Positions 30,473-40,272 of a stretch of 64,000 bases of DNA are shown piece after piece. The stretch comes from Alloacidobacterium dinghuense (GTDB taxonomy: Bacteria > Acidobacteriota > Terriglobia > Terriglobales > Acidobacteriaceae): assembly GCF_014274465.1 (NCBI RefSeq), contig NZ_CP060394.1:1922001-1986000 (forward strand), given 5' to 3'. The notes below the pieces were generated by a model that saw nothing but the letters and a program-made list of their open reading frames with translations, ran no database searches and was not told where the DNA came from. Each line of letters begins with the position of its first letter. Position 1 is the first letter of the stretch. Made by a program: the position numbers and the translations under genes.

Positions 30473-31462
30473 ATGCGGTTAGCAGATGAGAGGGTAGTGG
30501 TCTGTGGCGCTGGTGGATTTATCGGCGGCCATCTTGTTCAGACACTCTTGAAGAATGGCGTCAGTGTTGTGCGCGCCGTGGACGTAAAGCCTCTCGATGA
30601 GTGGTACCAGAAGAACAAAGAAGTTGAAAACCTATCGCTCGACCTAGGCGACAAGGATACCTGCTTCAAGGCGACAGATGATATGCAGGTCGTCTTTCAG
30701 CTTGCCGCCGACATGGGCGGCATGGGCTTCATTGAGAACAACAAGGCTCTCTGCATGTTGAGCGTTCTTACAAACACGCACATGCTCATGGCTGCGCGGG
30801 ACTGTGGTGTAGAGCGCTTCTTCTATTCATCTTCAGCCTGTGTATACAACGGGGACAAGCAGAAAACCGCTGACGTTAGGCCACTCAAAGAAGAAGATGC
30901 CTACCCAGCACTGCCCGAGGACGGATACGGGTGGGAGAAGCTCTTTAGCGAGCGCATGTGTCGTCACTTTGAGGAAGATTTCGGTTTGCAGACTCGCGTA
31001 GCGCGTTATCACAATGTTTACGGGCCTTTGGGCACCTACGATGGAGGCCGCGAGAAAGCGCCGGCTGCCATTTGCCGCAAAGTGATTCAGGCAAAGGCTT
31101 CGGGGAAACATGAAATCGAAATCTGGGGCGACGGCCGTCAGACACGGAGCTTCATGTATATCGACGATTGCACCAAGGGCACGCAGGCAATTCTTGAAAG
31201 TGACATTCGTGAGCCCATCAATCTTGGGAGCAGCGAGTTGGTGTCCATCAACCAGCTTGTGGACATCGTGGAAGACATCGCCGGTATCAAGTTGAAGAGA
31301 ACCTACAAACTCGATGCTCCGAAGGGAGTAAACGGTCGCAACAGCGACAATACAAAAATCCGCCAGTATCTGGGTTGGGAGCCATCGATTCGCCTAAGAG
31401 AGGGTATGGCGAAAACCTATGAGTGGATCGAGAGCCAGATGTTGACATCTGCCATCCGATAA
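30473..31462 (+). CDS. NAD-dependent epimerase, GDP-mannose 3,5-epimerase-like
   Basis: 329 residues, GGGGAG and AGG before the start. Extended SDR: GAGGFIGGHLVQTL at the nucleotide site, FQLAADMGGMGFIENN, catalytic SSSACVYN and YGWEK (Y152, K156), then HNVYGPLGTYDGGREKAPAAICRK, IWGDGRQTRSFMYIDDC and INLGS. The AADMGGMGF and GGREKAPAA segments are characteristic of plant and bacterial GDP-mannose 3,5-epimerases, which make GDP-L-galactose and GDP-L-gulose. Other sugar-nucleotide epimerases share parts of this pattern, so the exact substrate is inferred. Confidence 0.83.
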   Translation: MRLADERVVVCGAGGFIGGHLVQTLLKNGVSVVRAVDVKPLDEWYQKNKEVENLSLDLGDKDTCFKATDDMQVVFQLAADMGGMGFIENNKALCMLSVLTNTHMLMAARDCGVERFFYSSSACVYNGDKQKTADVRPLKEEDAYPALPEDGYGWEKLFSERMCRHFEEDFGLQTRVARYHNVYGPLGTYDGGREKAPAAICRKVIQAKASGKHEIEIWGDGRQTRSFMYIDDCTKGTQAILESDIREPINLGSSELVSINQLVDIVEDIAGIKLKRTYKLDAPKGVNGRNSDNTKIRQYLGWEPSIRLREGMAKTYEWIESQMLTSAIR

Positions 31463-31582
31463 GCCAAAGAGGCAAGCTGCATGTCCTGAAATCGTAGAAA
31501 CCCTCTCTGATTTTTGTTGATTATCTTCCATACGAGCATTGTCTTTAAAGGATTACTTATCTCGGGTCAATCAGAACATAGA

Positions 31583-32731
31583 ATGGAAGTTCTGCTGATC
31601 TCCAACTACCGACCGGACAAGCAGCTAAGTATGCTCCGCTATGCTCAGTTGCTTCAGCATGAACTTCACTGTCGCGAATTCACAGTGCGTGTCGTTCATC
31701 CTCCAGTCATTTTTGGTGGCCTTTCATTCCTGCCTCGTCCGTTGAAAAAGTGGCTTGGGTATATCGACAAGTATCTCGTCGCACCCACTTATCTTCGCAG
31801 GCAAGCTGCTCGCGCTGATATCGTCCACATTTGTGATCACTCCAACGCAATATATTTGCCGTGTGCCGGCACGCGGCCTGCGTTAATTACCTGTCATGAC
31901 TTACTGGCCGTTTTCGCGGCCCGCGGAATATATCCAGAAGTCGAAGTCGGCTTAACGGGGAGAATGCAGCAGCGCTGGATTGCAACGCATCTTTCGCGGG
32001 CTGAGCACGTGATTTGCGTTTCCGAAAAGACGTTGGATGATCTGGAATTGCTTGCTCCGGGAATTCGTTCCAGGTCGACTGTCATCCATCATCACCTCAA
32101 CTGGCACTATTCACCAGCGACTGCCGAAGCAATTGCCGCAGAGAGAAGAAAGAGCGGCCTTCATCTTGACTCTCCGTATCTACTTCATGTCGGCGGAAAC
32201 CCTTGGTATAAAAATCGCCTCGGGGTGCTCCAGATATTCGCGGCAATGCGAAAGCACTCGCAGTTTCGAAATGTCAGATTGATTATGGCAGGGAAGCCGC
32301 TAACCTCCGAGATGCGTAGATATTGCGAATCATGCGGATTGACGAACGACGTTATTGAGCGGGTGGGAGTTTCCAATGAAGAATTGCAATCGCTGTACAG
32401 TGACGCGATTGCGCTACTCTTCCCATCGCTTGAGGAAGGATTTGGCTGGCCGCTGCTCGAAGCGCAGGCTTGCGGATGCCCCGTCATCACGAGTAATCGG
32501 CGGCCGATGACTGAGATCGCCGGAGATGCGGCGCTCTATATCGATCCCGATGATCCTGAACAAGCGGCCAGAACAATCGCCGAACATGTTTCCGACCTTT
32601 CATCATTGCGATCTGCTGGCTTTACAAATCTGGCGCGTTTCACCACGAACAAAATGGTCGACAGCTATATGAACTACTACCAGCACGTTGCACAATGCGT
32701 AAAAGCCGACGCGATAGGGCCGGTAGCGTAA
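31583..32731 (+). CDS. Glycosyltransferase family 4 protein
   Basis: 382 residues from the ATG at 31583 (MEVLLISNYRPDKQLSMLRYA); an in-frame TTG at 31514 gives an implausible extension and neither has a good ribosome site. GT-B fold with VHICDHSNAIYL, TCHDLLAVFAARG, HVICVSEKTLDDLE, YLLHVGGNPWYKNRLGVLQIF and the donor-site segment LLFPSLEEGFGWPLLEAQACGCPVITSNRRPMTEIAGDAALYIDP, which includes the EX7E motif. Mannosyl- and rhamnosyl-type transferases have this pattern. Last gene of the EPS cluster in the window; no terminator is obvious behind it. Confidence 0.9.
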   Translation: MEVLLISNYRPDKQLSMLRYAQLLQHELHCREFTVRVVHPPVIFGGLSFLPRPLKKWLGYIDKYLVAPTYLRRQAARADIVHICDHSNAIYLPCAGTRPALITCHDLLAVFAARGIYPEVEVGLTGRMQQRWIATHLSRAEHVICVSEKTLDDLELLAPGIRSRSTVIHHHLNWHYSPATAEAIAAERRKSGLHLDSPYLLHVGGNPWYKNRLGVLQIFAAMRKHSQFRNVRLIMAGKPLTSEMRRYCESCGLTNDVIERVGVSNEELQSLYSDAIALLFPSLEEGFGWPLLEAQACGCPVITSNRRPMTEIAGDAALYIDPDDPEQAARTIAEHVSDLSSLRSAGFTNLARFTTNKMVDSYMNYYQHVAQCVKADAIGPVA

Positions 32732-32762
32732 GGGCAGGTGACGTAGTTTCCAACTCAGCCGG

Positions 32763-32792
32763 TTGGCAAAATTTGATACAATCGGTTTATCT
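32763..32792 (+). promoter_or_regulatory. Probable promoter of tRNA-Ser
   Basis: TTGGCA at 32763-32768 and TTATCT at 32787-32792 with an 18-base spacer, ending 22 bases before the tRNA. A TACAAT at 32777-32782 is an alternative -10, but has no matching -35. Confidence 0.4.
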
Positions 32793-32814
32793 GCTAAGTT
32801 ATTTGTTTTGTTAC

Positions 32815-32906
32815 GGAGAGGTGGCAGAGCTCGGTTGAATGCACCTGACTCGAAATCAGGCATAGTCGCAAGGCTATCGGGGGTTCGAATCCCTCCCTCT
32901 CCGCCA
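32815..32906 (+). tRNA. tRNA-Ser(CGA)
   Basis: Class II tRNA. Acceptor stem GGAGAGG/CCTCTCC closes the ends, the anticodon loop reads ACTCGAAAT with anticodon CGA, a long variable arm (CATAGTCGCAAGGCTAT) follows, the T arm has GTTCGAAT and CCA is encoded. Anticodon CGA reads UCG serine codons. Confidence 0.95.
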
Positions 32907-33227
32907 TCCCTTTAGTGCCTAGAACAAAAGCACTCCCAGACAATCTGCAACTCATGCCTCTCCGTCGCACACCGCCGCCTTGCGGTTTTCGAGAGGGAAG
33001 AGAAGCCCTGCTAAAACTAGTTTGCTTCGGGTTCCCAAATCTGCTAGAAATCCCAAACGTGGAAGGTTGCGGGAAGTTTTCCTTTTGCCCTGTATGCGCA
33101 GTTCCGGTTGCTCGTGACTCTGCTGCCGTCTATCCCAAATAAATTAGCCTGCTGATACACCGATGCAGCGCAGCCACCATTGAACATCTCGCTGCATCAG
33201 AGAGAGGATGCGGAGGGAGGTATCTCA
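32907..33227. other. Intergenic stretch without visible features
   Basis: About 320 bases between tRNA-Ser and the next gene. Open frames here are short and unlike proteins; no repeat or clear promoter was seen. Confidence 0.5.
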
Positions 33228-33512
33228 ATGATTGATCGATGCTTCAATCCGGCGTGCAAGCGAAAACTGCATTACTTGCGCGATGGGCGCGTGGTGCGTG
33301 TCATTCAGGGCAAGAGTGATGATTACTCCACTGATGATTACTCCATAGAACACTACTGGCTTTGTGGACCCTGCTATGACGTTTACGATTTCGTCTTTCT
33401 GCCCAGCGGAAAAGTCACAATAGAACCTAGATCACGAGGACATTCTCCTGAAGTCCATTTCGGCGATGTGCTTCTGCCGGCGGGTGGATATAAGGGATAT
33501 TGCGGTATTTGA
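33228..33512 (+). CDS. Small Cys-rich, probably zinc-binding protein of unknown function
   Basis: 94 residues from the ATG at 33228, with AGGGAGG about 7 bases upstream; the 16-residue extension to 33180 is not needed. Two Cys pairs, C5-x4-C10 in RCFNPACKRKLHYL and C-x2-C in YWLCGPCYDVYDF, can form one zinc knuckle. A segment between them has a repeated DDYS. No signal peptide or membrane segment. I do not recognise a named family. Confidence 0.65.
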   Translation: MIDRCFNPACKRKLHYLRDGRVVRVIQGKSDDYSTDDYSIEHYWLCGPCYDVYDFVFLPSGKVTIEPRSRGHSPEVHFGDVLLPAGGYKGYCGI

Positions 33513-33548
33513 ACAGTGTGTTGCGTGAAGGGTTTTGAGCACCGCAGA

Positions 33549-35138
33549 TCAGATTTTATCTTGATGAAAGGTGCGAAGGGTCTGCATCTGGGCTAGCCAC
33601 TCGTTTACAAACACAGCACCCCAGATAAAGATGCCGGTCTGTGAAGGTAACGGCTTGCCTTCCATCAACCTGGGACGAAGCATACGGAGAAAAGTACTAT
33701 CTACAAACTCATGCAGTGGAGCTCCTGGCTTTAACAAGTTGTCGAATGCTCCCAAAAATGCCTTCTGTTTGAACTTCTCCTCGATCGGCGCAACAAATCC
33801 ACTCTTTGTCCGATAGACCATCTCCTGCGGAACATGGCGCGCCAGAGCAGCCTTCAGTAATGCCTTAGGTTGTTTGCTCAATCCATTAACAAATAGCGAC
33901 TTATAGGCCAGGCGAATCATGGCCGGGCTGAGAAACGGATAAACGACTTCCAGGGAAGTACCAGCATAGAGCGATTTCGACTTCTGCGCAAATATTGCAC
34001 TGCACACCAGCGCTAAATCCAATGCCGCAATCTGACGACGAGGATCCGAATCAGATAGATAGCTCACCCAGTGCATCGCTAGGTGATCGACAGTACCTTT
34101 CACGATCGGGCTGGCGTGGAAGGCAATCCCCTCTAAAGGATTTTGCGCAACAGCCACGAGCGGATACTCCAATTGCGCCGATCGCCGCAGAAGTCTCAAT
34201 CGGAACTCCAGTTCGTTATTCCTTACATAGGCGCGAGTCAACTTATAAGTTGCGGCTCCCAAGTTCCGCAATGTGCGAGGAAGGGAAGAGATCCTCTGCC
34301 ATGGCTTAGCTTTTCCAAATAGGCCAAACGCTCCATCCGCACCAGTCCCATCGAAAACAATTGCCCGCTCATTGAACCGCTTAATGACTGATCGAATTAA
34401 GGCTGATGTAGGAAGCGTCGAATGGTCAACAAAGGGAATGCGATAGTACTGAGCGGCATGGTCCAGCACGTCTTCAATTTCGGACCCGGAGTCATAGATT
34501 CGCGTGAATTTCAATCCCAGGTGCTGAGCCATTCGCTCCGCATGCAGCGACTCCTGATCACCTTTGCCGAAGCAATAGTTCACCAGGGTCACATCCAAGC
34601 CAATTGCAGCAGCCCGGGCCGCCAGAATGCCCGAATCGACGCCACCACTGAATAAGATGATTACCGGGCTGTCCTTACATCCAAGTAGCACGGCATCTAA
34701 GTGCGAAACTATCTCAGAGGTAAGTTCATCTTTGTCGATTTGCTCTTCCGCGGCATCCGTACCATCGATATCCTGCCTATCAGCGACTCTTCTGACACCT
34801 GGTTCCTTAACGTTACTCTTCGAAAATGTTGTTATCGCGCCAGGAGCAACTCTGCGTATCTGCTTCCAGGGACTCAAAGGCGGAATTACAGCTCCAAATT
34901 GCAGAAGCGAGTAGATTGCGTTCTCATCAACCGAATCACTGGGCTGATATAGCGTACGCAGGTCGTCGCTGATTACAAACGAATCCCCAGCAGACGATAG
35001 ACGGTAATGGAGCTGGTCTGTTGCAGTGGCGGGAATTTCTATCTCGATCTGATCAGCGTTCTCTTCGATGCGAAAGCCCATCGTCTCGATGGGCTGATTA
35101 AGGCAAAAACGTATAGCCATAAAAGGAAAAGCGATCAT
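33549..35138 (-). CDS. Asparagine-synthetase-like ATP pyrophosphatase without glutaminase Cys
   Basis: 529 residues from the ATG at 35138 (AGGAAAAG 10 bases upstream); the open frame extends to 35246. The C-terminal half is the asparagine-synthase PP-loop domain: VIILFSGGVDSGILAARAAAIGLDV, DHSTLPTSALI, VFDGTGADGAFGLFGKAKPW and VYRTKSGFVAPI. The N-terminal 110 residues keep only the latter part of an NTN-hydrolase-like fold (FVISDDLRTLYQ...IYSLLQFGAVIPPLSPWKQIRRVAPGAI) and lack the Cys2 nucleophile, so it cannot hydrolyse glutamine itself. Such proteins adenylate a carboxylate and form amide bonds (lasso cyclases, beta-lactam synthetases, sugar amidotransferases are relatives). Substrate unknown. 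A small conserved gene lies 49 bases upstream on the same strand. Confidence 0.8.
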   Translation of the reverse strand: MIAFPFMAIRFCLNQPIETMGFRIEENADQIEIEIPATATDQLHYRLSSAGDSFVISDDLRTLYQPSDSVDENAIYSLLQFGAVIPPLSPWKQIRRVAPGAITTFSKSNVKEPGVRRVADRQDIDGTDAAEEQIDKDELTSEIVSHLDAVLLGCKDSPVIILFSGGVDSGILAARAAAIGLDVTLVNYCFGKGDQESLHAERMAQHLGLKFTRIYDSGSEIEDVLDHAAQYYRIPFVDHSTLPTSALIRSVIKRFNERAIVFDGTGADGAFGLFGKAKPWQRISSLPRTLRNLGAATYKLTRAYVRNNELEFRLRLLRRSAQLEYPLVAVAQNPLEGIAFHASPIVKGTVDHLAMHWVSYLSDSDPRRQIAALDLALVCSAIFAQKSKSLYAGTSLEVVYPFLSPAMIRLAYKSLFVNGLSKQPKALLKAALARHVPQEMVYRTKSGFVAPIEEKFKQKAFLGAFDNLLKPGAPLHEFVDSTFLRMLRPRLMEGKPLPSQTGIFIWGAVFVNEWLAQMQTLRTFHQDKI

Positions 35139-35187
35139 ATCATGATTACTTTTCCTAAACGGACAGGTTCTAGCCCTGCAGCCGCCT

Positions 35188-35457
35188 CTAGGCAGCCACT
35201 GTGCGTTTCTGCACCCAGGATTTATAGTCTTCGCTCGGATCGCCAAGTCGATAAATGGTATTAAAGGTTTCGACTAGGCGCTGGCTGAGATCAATCTTCA
35301 CGATGGGAGAAGTGTAGATAAGCTTCGTATTCGGCAGAGTCGCATGACCAAGTGCATAACCCATAAGCCGGTTGCCCGGATGCAACGCTTCGAAGCTTTG
35401 AGACGTTACGTTTTCTACGACTGCCCAGCACTCGATCATCACTACTGGCTTCGACAT
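35188..35457 (-). CDS. Small conserved protein upstream of the asparagine-synthetase-like gene
   Basis: 89 residues from the ATG at 35457, which has AAGGAG 8 bases upstream. It contains the string GYALGHATLPNTKLIYTSPIV and a TFNTIYRLGDPSEDYKSWV segment; the T-x-N-T-x-Y-x-L-G pattern recurs in a widespread small family of unknown function, as I remember it. No signal peptide and no leader-core layout of a RiPP precursor. Same strand as, and 49 bases before, the asparagine-synthetase-like gene, so an operon is likely. Confidence 0.68.
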   Translation of the reverse strand: MSKPVVMIECWAVVENVTSQSFEALHPGNRLMGYALGHATLPNTKLIYTSPIVKIDLSQRLVETFNTIYRLGDPSEDYKSWVQKRTVAA

Positions 35458-35817
35458 GCAATGAACTCCTTCGACCCAACACGGTAGTAAGAGCAACGCG
35501 AATGCCAAAAGCCTGGCAGGAAATGAACGAGTTATGGGGCAATTGATTCAGATCATGGAGAATTTTTTGCCATGACAATGAAATTCTGCCGGTAACGACC
35601 TTGGTGCCGAACGAGCAAGGCAAAGGTGGATATGAAATCGATGGAGGGCCAAAGCCGAAAGACGAGTCACTGACGCTGATGTCTTTATTTATCAGGCATT
35701 TTCGTGGAGATAGCAAAGGCAGATGATGCAGTAGTTATGTCCGATAACGGATATTCTGTTAATCAAGAGGCCTGCCCCAAAACAGGCCCCCATCATTCTC
35801 AATTTCAGCGCCCTAGG
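35458..35817. other. Intergenic stretch between mdh and the small conserved gene
   Basis: Besides the mdh terminator near 35769-35788 I see nothing. A 141-residue frame on the minus strand here has no protein-like features and overlaps the real small gene. Confidence 0.5.
35769..35788 (-). terminator. Probable terminator of mdh
   Basis: Minus-strand stem GGCCTG-TTTTGGGG-CAGGCC followed by TCTTGATT, 30 bases after the mdh stop. The stem is short (6 bp) and the T-run weak. Confidence 0.5.
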
Positions 35818-36753
<936 letters not shown>

Positions 36754-36768
36754 TTAATAAAATCTCGA

Positions 36769-36804
36769 TGTCATCCTGAGCGCAGCGAAGAATCTGCTTT
36801 TCGC
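36769..36804. repeat. Dispersed repeat copy 1 (TGTCATCCTGAGCG family)
   Basis: TGTCATCCTGAGCGCAGCG followed by AAGAATCTGCTTTTCGC, between icd and mdh. Similar sequences recur at 38337 and 39612. The opposite strand translates to the CHPERSEESAF string seen in many misannotated small proteins. Confidence 0.8.
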
Positions 36805-36820
36805 CAACCCAGGCAGTGAA

Positions 36821-38221
36821 CTACATGTTCTCGATCATCCGCGTAGCAAACTCGCTCGTCTTCACCTTGGTCGCGCCTTGCATCTGGCGCTCAAAGTCAT
36901 AGGTCACATGCTTCTGCTGAATCGTCTTCTCCATAGACGACTCAACCAGCCTGGCCGCCTCATGCCAACCAAGAAACTCAAAGAGCATCACGCCCGAAAG
37001 CATTACCGATCCAGGGTTGATCACATCCTTGTCCGCATACTTTGGAGCCGTTCCATGCGTCGCTTCGAACACCGCATACCCGTCGCCGATATTGGCGCCC
37101 GGAGCAATCCCCAGCCCGCCAACCTGCGCCGCGCAGGCGTCAGAGATGTAGTCACCATTCAGATTCGGGCAAGCGAGCACACTGTATTCATCCGGACGGA
37201 TAATTATCTGCTGGAAAATCGAATCGGCAATGCGGTCATTGATCAGCACCTTCTTCTTCCACTGACCGTTGCCATGCGACTTACCAATCGAATCCAGCAC
37301 GCCCTTCACTTCCGCAAACAGTTCCTTGCGGAAATCCTCCGAGCCAAACTCCAGGCCGGGCTCAATCAACGCGGCATTTTCCTCGACCGTCAGCTTCGGA
37401 TTCGCTTCCTGATTTCCCAGAATCCAGCTCTCGCGCTCCGTCACTACCGCATCGCGGAACTCATCGACAGCAACTTCATAACCCCACTCGCGAAACGCGC
37501 CTTCGGTGAACTTCTGAATGTTGCCCTTGTGAACCAGCGTCACCGACTTGCGCTTGTTTTCAATCGCATACTTGATTGCGTACCGTACCAGCCGCTTCGT
37601 CCCGGTAATCGAGATCGGCTTGATGCCGACGCCCGAATCCGTGCGCACCTTCTTCTTGCCGCCTTTCAGCATGTCGTCGTTCAGAAAACTAATCAGCTTC
37701 GCAGCTTCAGGAGTTCCCTCTTTGAACTCGATGCCCGCATACACGTCCTCCGTGTTCTCGCGGAAGATCACCACATCCAGCTTCTCCGGATACTTCACCG
37801 GACTCGGCACACCCTGGTAATACTTCACCGGCCGCACGCACGAATACAGATCGAGAATCTGCCGCAGCGCCACATTCAACGACCGAATCCCTCCACCCAC
37901 CGGAGTCGTCAGCGGCCCCTTGATCGACACGCGCAGATCGCGCGCCGCATTCACCGTGTCATCCGGAAGCCACGTCTTGAACTCGCGGAACGCCTTCTCG
38001 CCCGCATACACCTCAAACCACTTCACCGAGCGCTTGCCGCCGTAAGCTTTCTCCACCGCAGCATCAAACACACGCTGCGACGCGCGCCAAATATCGCGCC
38101 CCGTGCCGTCGCCTTCAATAAAAGGAACAATCGGGTGATCCGGAACCTGATACTTTCCGTCTGCATACTTGATCGGCTCGCCATCGGCAGGCAAGGATTT
38201 TCCGTTATACGTCGTCTGCAT
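36821..38221 (-). CDS. icd: Isocitrate dehydrogenase, NADP-dependent
   Basis: 466 residues from the ATG at 38221 ([21 protein letters not shown] 12 bases upstream); a 23-residue extension to 38290 is unlikely. Motifs: [17 protein letters not shown]-like start, substrate loop [23 protein letters not shown] with the phosphorylatable Ser, [44 protein letters not shown] and [19 protein letters not shown]. Homologous to E. coli Icd but about 45 residues longer. Oxidative decarboxylation of isocitrate in the TCA cycle. The neighbour mdh acts in the same pathway. Confidence 0.96.
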   Translation of the reverse strand: MQTTYNGKSLPADGEPIKYADGKYQVPDHPIVPFIEGDGTGRDIWRASQRVFDAAVEKAYGGKRSVKWFEVYAGEKAFREFKTWLPDDTVNAARDLRVSIKGPLTTPVGGGIRSLNVALRQILDLYSCVRPVKYYQGVPSPVKYPEKLDVVIFRENTEDVYAGIEFKEGTPEAAKLISFLNDDMLKGGKKKVRTDSGVGIKPISITGTKRLVRYAIKYAIENKRKSVTLVHKGNIQKFTEGAFREWGYEVAVDEFRDAVVTERESWILGNQEANPKLTVEENAALIEPGLEFGSEDFRKELFAEVKGVLDSIGKSHGNGQWKKKVLINDRIADSIFQQIIIRPDEYSVLACPNLNGDYISDACAAQVGGLGIAPGANIGDGYAVFEATHGTAPKYADKDVINPGSVMLSGVMLFEFLGWHEAARLVESSMEKTIQQKHVTYDFERQMQGATKVKTSEFATRMIENM

Positions 38222-38336
38222 GTGTCTGGATATCTCCAAGCAAGATAAGAAATGAGGACCGCAAGATTTGATTCCCCTTGAGGCTACCATCCGCTCAAGA
38301 CGAGTGGCAATTCGCGCAACATTCCTCCTTATAGGC

Positions 38337-38400
38337 TGTCATCCTAAGCACAGCGAGGATCTGCTTTTCGCATCGGTCAGCACGAAAAAGGATGCTCCAT
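38337..38400. repeat. Dispersed repeat copy 2
   Basis: TGTCATCCTAAGCACAGCG..GATCTGCTTTTCGCATCGG..CAGCACGAAAAAGGATGC, in the gap between icd and the Gfo/Idh gene. It is longer than copy 1 and its second half (CAG-ACGAAAAAGG-TGC) is shared with copy 3. Confidence 0.8.
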
Positions 38401-38490
38401 TCTTGACCAAAGCCAGGGTATGACCATAAATTTTCCCCGAATGATCCCGACAAGGACAGAACCAAGTAAAATCATGGTGGAATCGATACC

Positions 38491-39597
38491 ATGCGCTTGC
38501 TTAAAATTCTGCCCGCCCTCTTGCTGAGCATGCTTCCCACGCTCAGCTTCGCGCAGCAACAACCACTCCGCGTAGCCATCTACGGACTCGAACACGGACA
38601 CATCGCCGGTTTCCTCCACCAGTTTCCGCAGCAGCAGGACGTTGAACTGGTCGGCATCGTAGAAGCCGACAAAGCCCTTGCCAACCGTTACCAGCAAGAG
38701 TTCCACCTCGACTCCAGCCTCTTCTACAACACACTCGATGAAGTCGTAACCGCAAAGCACCCGCAGGCCCTGCTCGTCTACACCCCAGTCGGCGATCATC
38801 GCAAGGTCATCGAAATGGCAGCGCAGCACAACCTCAGCGTTATGGTCGAAAAGCCTCTGACCATCTCACTCGACGACGCTCTCGCCATCCGCCGCGCCGC
38901 CCGCGCCCATAACATTCATGTACTCGTTAATTACGAGACCACTTGGTACTCCAGCAATAAAGCCGTCCACGACCTCATCAGCCAAGACAAGTTCGGAGAC
39001 GTCCGCAAAGTCGTCGTCCACGACGGGCACGAAGGCCCAAAGGAAATCAACGTCCAGCCTGAATTCCTGAAGTGGCTAACCGACCCAGCCAAAAACCCAG
39101 GAGCGCTCTACGATTTCGGCTGCTACGGAGCCGATCTCATGACATGGTGGATGCAAGGCAAAGCGCCCATCAGCGTTACAGCGGTCGCACAAACCGACAA
39201 GCCTGACATCTACCCCAACGTAAATGACGACGCTACCATTATCCTGCAGTACCCCGGCGCACAAGCCGTTCTCATGCCCTCATGGAACTGGACCTTCTCG
39301 CGCAAAGACTCCGAGATTTACGGCAATAAGGGCTACGCCATCACTGTGGGCCTGACTAAGCTGCGCGTTCGTTATGTAGGAGAAAAGCAGGAAAGCGAAG
39401 TCACACCCGACCCGCTCCAACCGCCAGAGGATACTTCCCTGCACTACCTGGCAGCCGTAATGAGCGGTTCACTCAAGCCAGACGGTGACCAAGCATCGCT
39501 CGACACCAACGTGATCGTCATGCAGATCCTCGACGCAGCCCGTGAATCCGTCCGCACTGGGCGCACCGTCAAACTCAAACCATTACCGGCTAACTAA
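38491..39597 (+). CDS. Exported Gfo/Idh/MocA-family oxidoreductase
   Basis: 368 residues. A Sec-type signal peptide (LLKILPALLLSMLPTLSFAQQQ, about 3-24) precedes the Rossmann domain, which starts VAIYGLEHGHIAGFL: the usual GxGxxG is replaced by G-L-E-H-G-H, as in one Gfo/Idh subfamily. VMVEKPLTISLDDALAI is the conserved EKP segment, and the C-terminal domain holds GALYDFGCYGADLMTWW and NDDATIILQYPGAQAVL. Probably a periplasmic sugar or glycoside oxidoreductase that keeps its NAD tightly bound. Substrate unknown. Single gene flanked by dispersed repeats on both sides. Confidence 0.85.
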   Translation: MRLLKILPALLLSMLPTLSFAQQQPLRVAIYGLEHGHIAGFLHQFPQQQDVELVGIVEADKALANRYQQEFHLDSSLFYNTLDEVVTAKHPQALLVYTPVGDHRKVIEMAAQHNLSVMVEKPLTISLDDALAIRRAARAHNIHVLVNYETTWYSSNKAVHDLISQDKFGDVRKVVVHDGHEGPKEINVQPEFLKWLTDPAKNPGALYDFGCYGADLMTWWMQGKAPISVTAVAQTDKPDIYPNVNDDATIILQYPGAQAVLMPSWNWTFSRKDSEIYGNKGYAITVGLTKLRVRYVGEKQESEVTPDPLQPPEDTSLHYLAAVMSGSLKPDGDQASLDTNVIVMQILDAARESVRTGRTVKLKPLPAN

Positions 39598-39611
39598 CCG
39601 AGGAAAGAGAC

Positions 39612-39711
39612 TGTCATCCTGAGCGTGCCCGTAGTCGAAGGACCTGCGGTTTGCATCGATCAGTACGAAAAAGGGTGCCTCATCCTGTCGCGCACTATGC
39701 GACAGGGTGGG
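39612..39711. repeat. Dispersed repeat copy 3 with hairpin
   Basis: TGTCATCCTGAGCG..AGTCGAAGGACCTGCGG..CATCGATCAGTACGAAAAAGGGTGCC, related to copies 1 and 2, then an 8-bp stem CCTGTCGC / GCGACAGG at 39684-39706. It lies between two convergent genes, where the hairpin might also stop transcription. Confidence 0.75.
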
Positions 39712-39752
39712 AAAAGCAAGAACCCGCCCCGCGAATCTAATTAAAGCGAAAA

Positions 39753-40028
39753 CTACACAATCGACTGGACGCGCTTTGCAGCCGCATCATAGACATTCCC
39801 GGCAGTCTCCACCGCGTCCTCTACAGCGCCCCTGCCAGCCTTGTACGCCTTGCTGGCCCGATCACCAATCGTATCCGCAGTGTCTCTCACATAGTCTGAG
39901 GCGTCTTCCAGCTTCCGCCGAACCTGCCGCCGCGTCTTCTCACCTGTTTGCGGCGCATATAACAGGGCAACCGCAGCTCCCGCTGCCACTCCAATCGTAA
40001 AAACAGCCCAGAATTTCGTTGCATTCAT
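39753..40028 (-). CDS. YtxH domain-containing protein
   Basis: 91 residues with AAGGAG 6 bases upstream. One N-terminal membrane helix (FWAVFTIGVAAGAAVALLYAPQTGEKTRR) with the AGAAVALLYAPQTGEKTR motif that defines YtxH, then an amphipathic helix rich in Asp, Arg and Ala (DYVRDTADTIGDRASKAYKAGRGAVEDAVETAGNVYDAA). Members are often stress-induced envelope proteins. Stands alone. Confidence 0.88.
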   Translation of the reverse strand: MNATKFWAVFTIGVAAGAAVALLYAPQTGEKTRRQVRRKLEDASDYVRDTADTIGDRASKAYKAGRGAVEDAVETAGNVYDAAAKRVQSIV

Positions 40029-40272
40029 AACTCACTCCTTATGACGACGTTACTCGCAGTAAGATACGCCCCTGACGCCGCAGGTTGCAGCGATCCAGCA
40101 TGCAATCCACTTCGTCTATTAGAATAAATAGGTTAGACTCTTCCGCACACGCGCCAAGTAGACACCCTGAAATGACGAATCGTTTTCCTTCTCTTTCTGT
40201 ATCGCAATCCCCGTATTGCAGACAGGCAGTCCCCTCAAGGAACTCCCTGCTCCATCGCTCCGGATACAACAG

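Noticed and set aside
36878-38248. 456-codon plus-strand frame across icd
   Set aside because: Antisense shadow of a complete isocitrate dehydrogenase gene.
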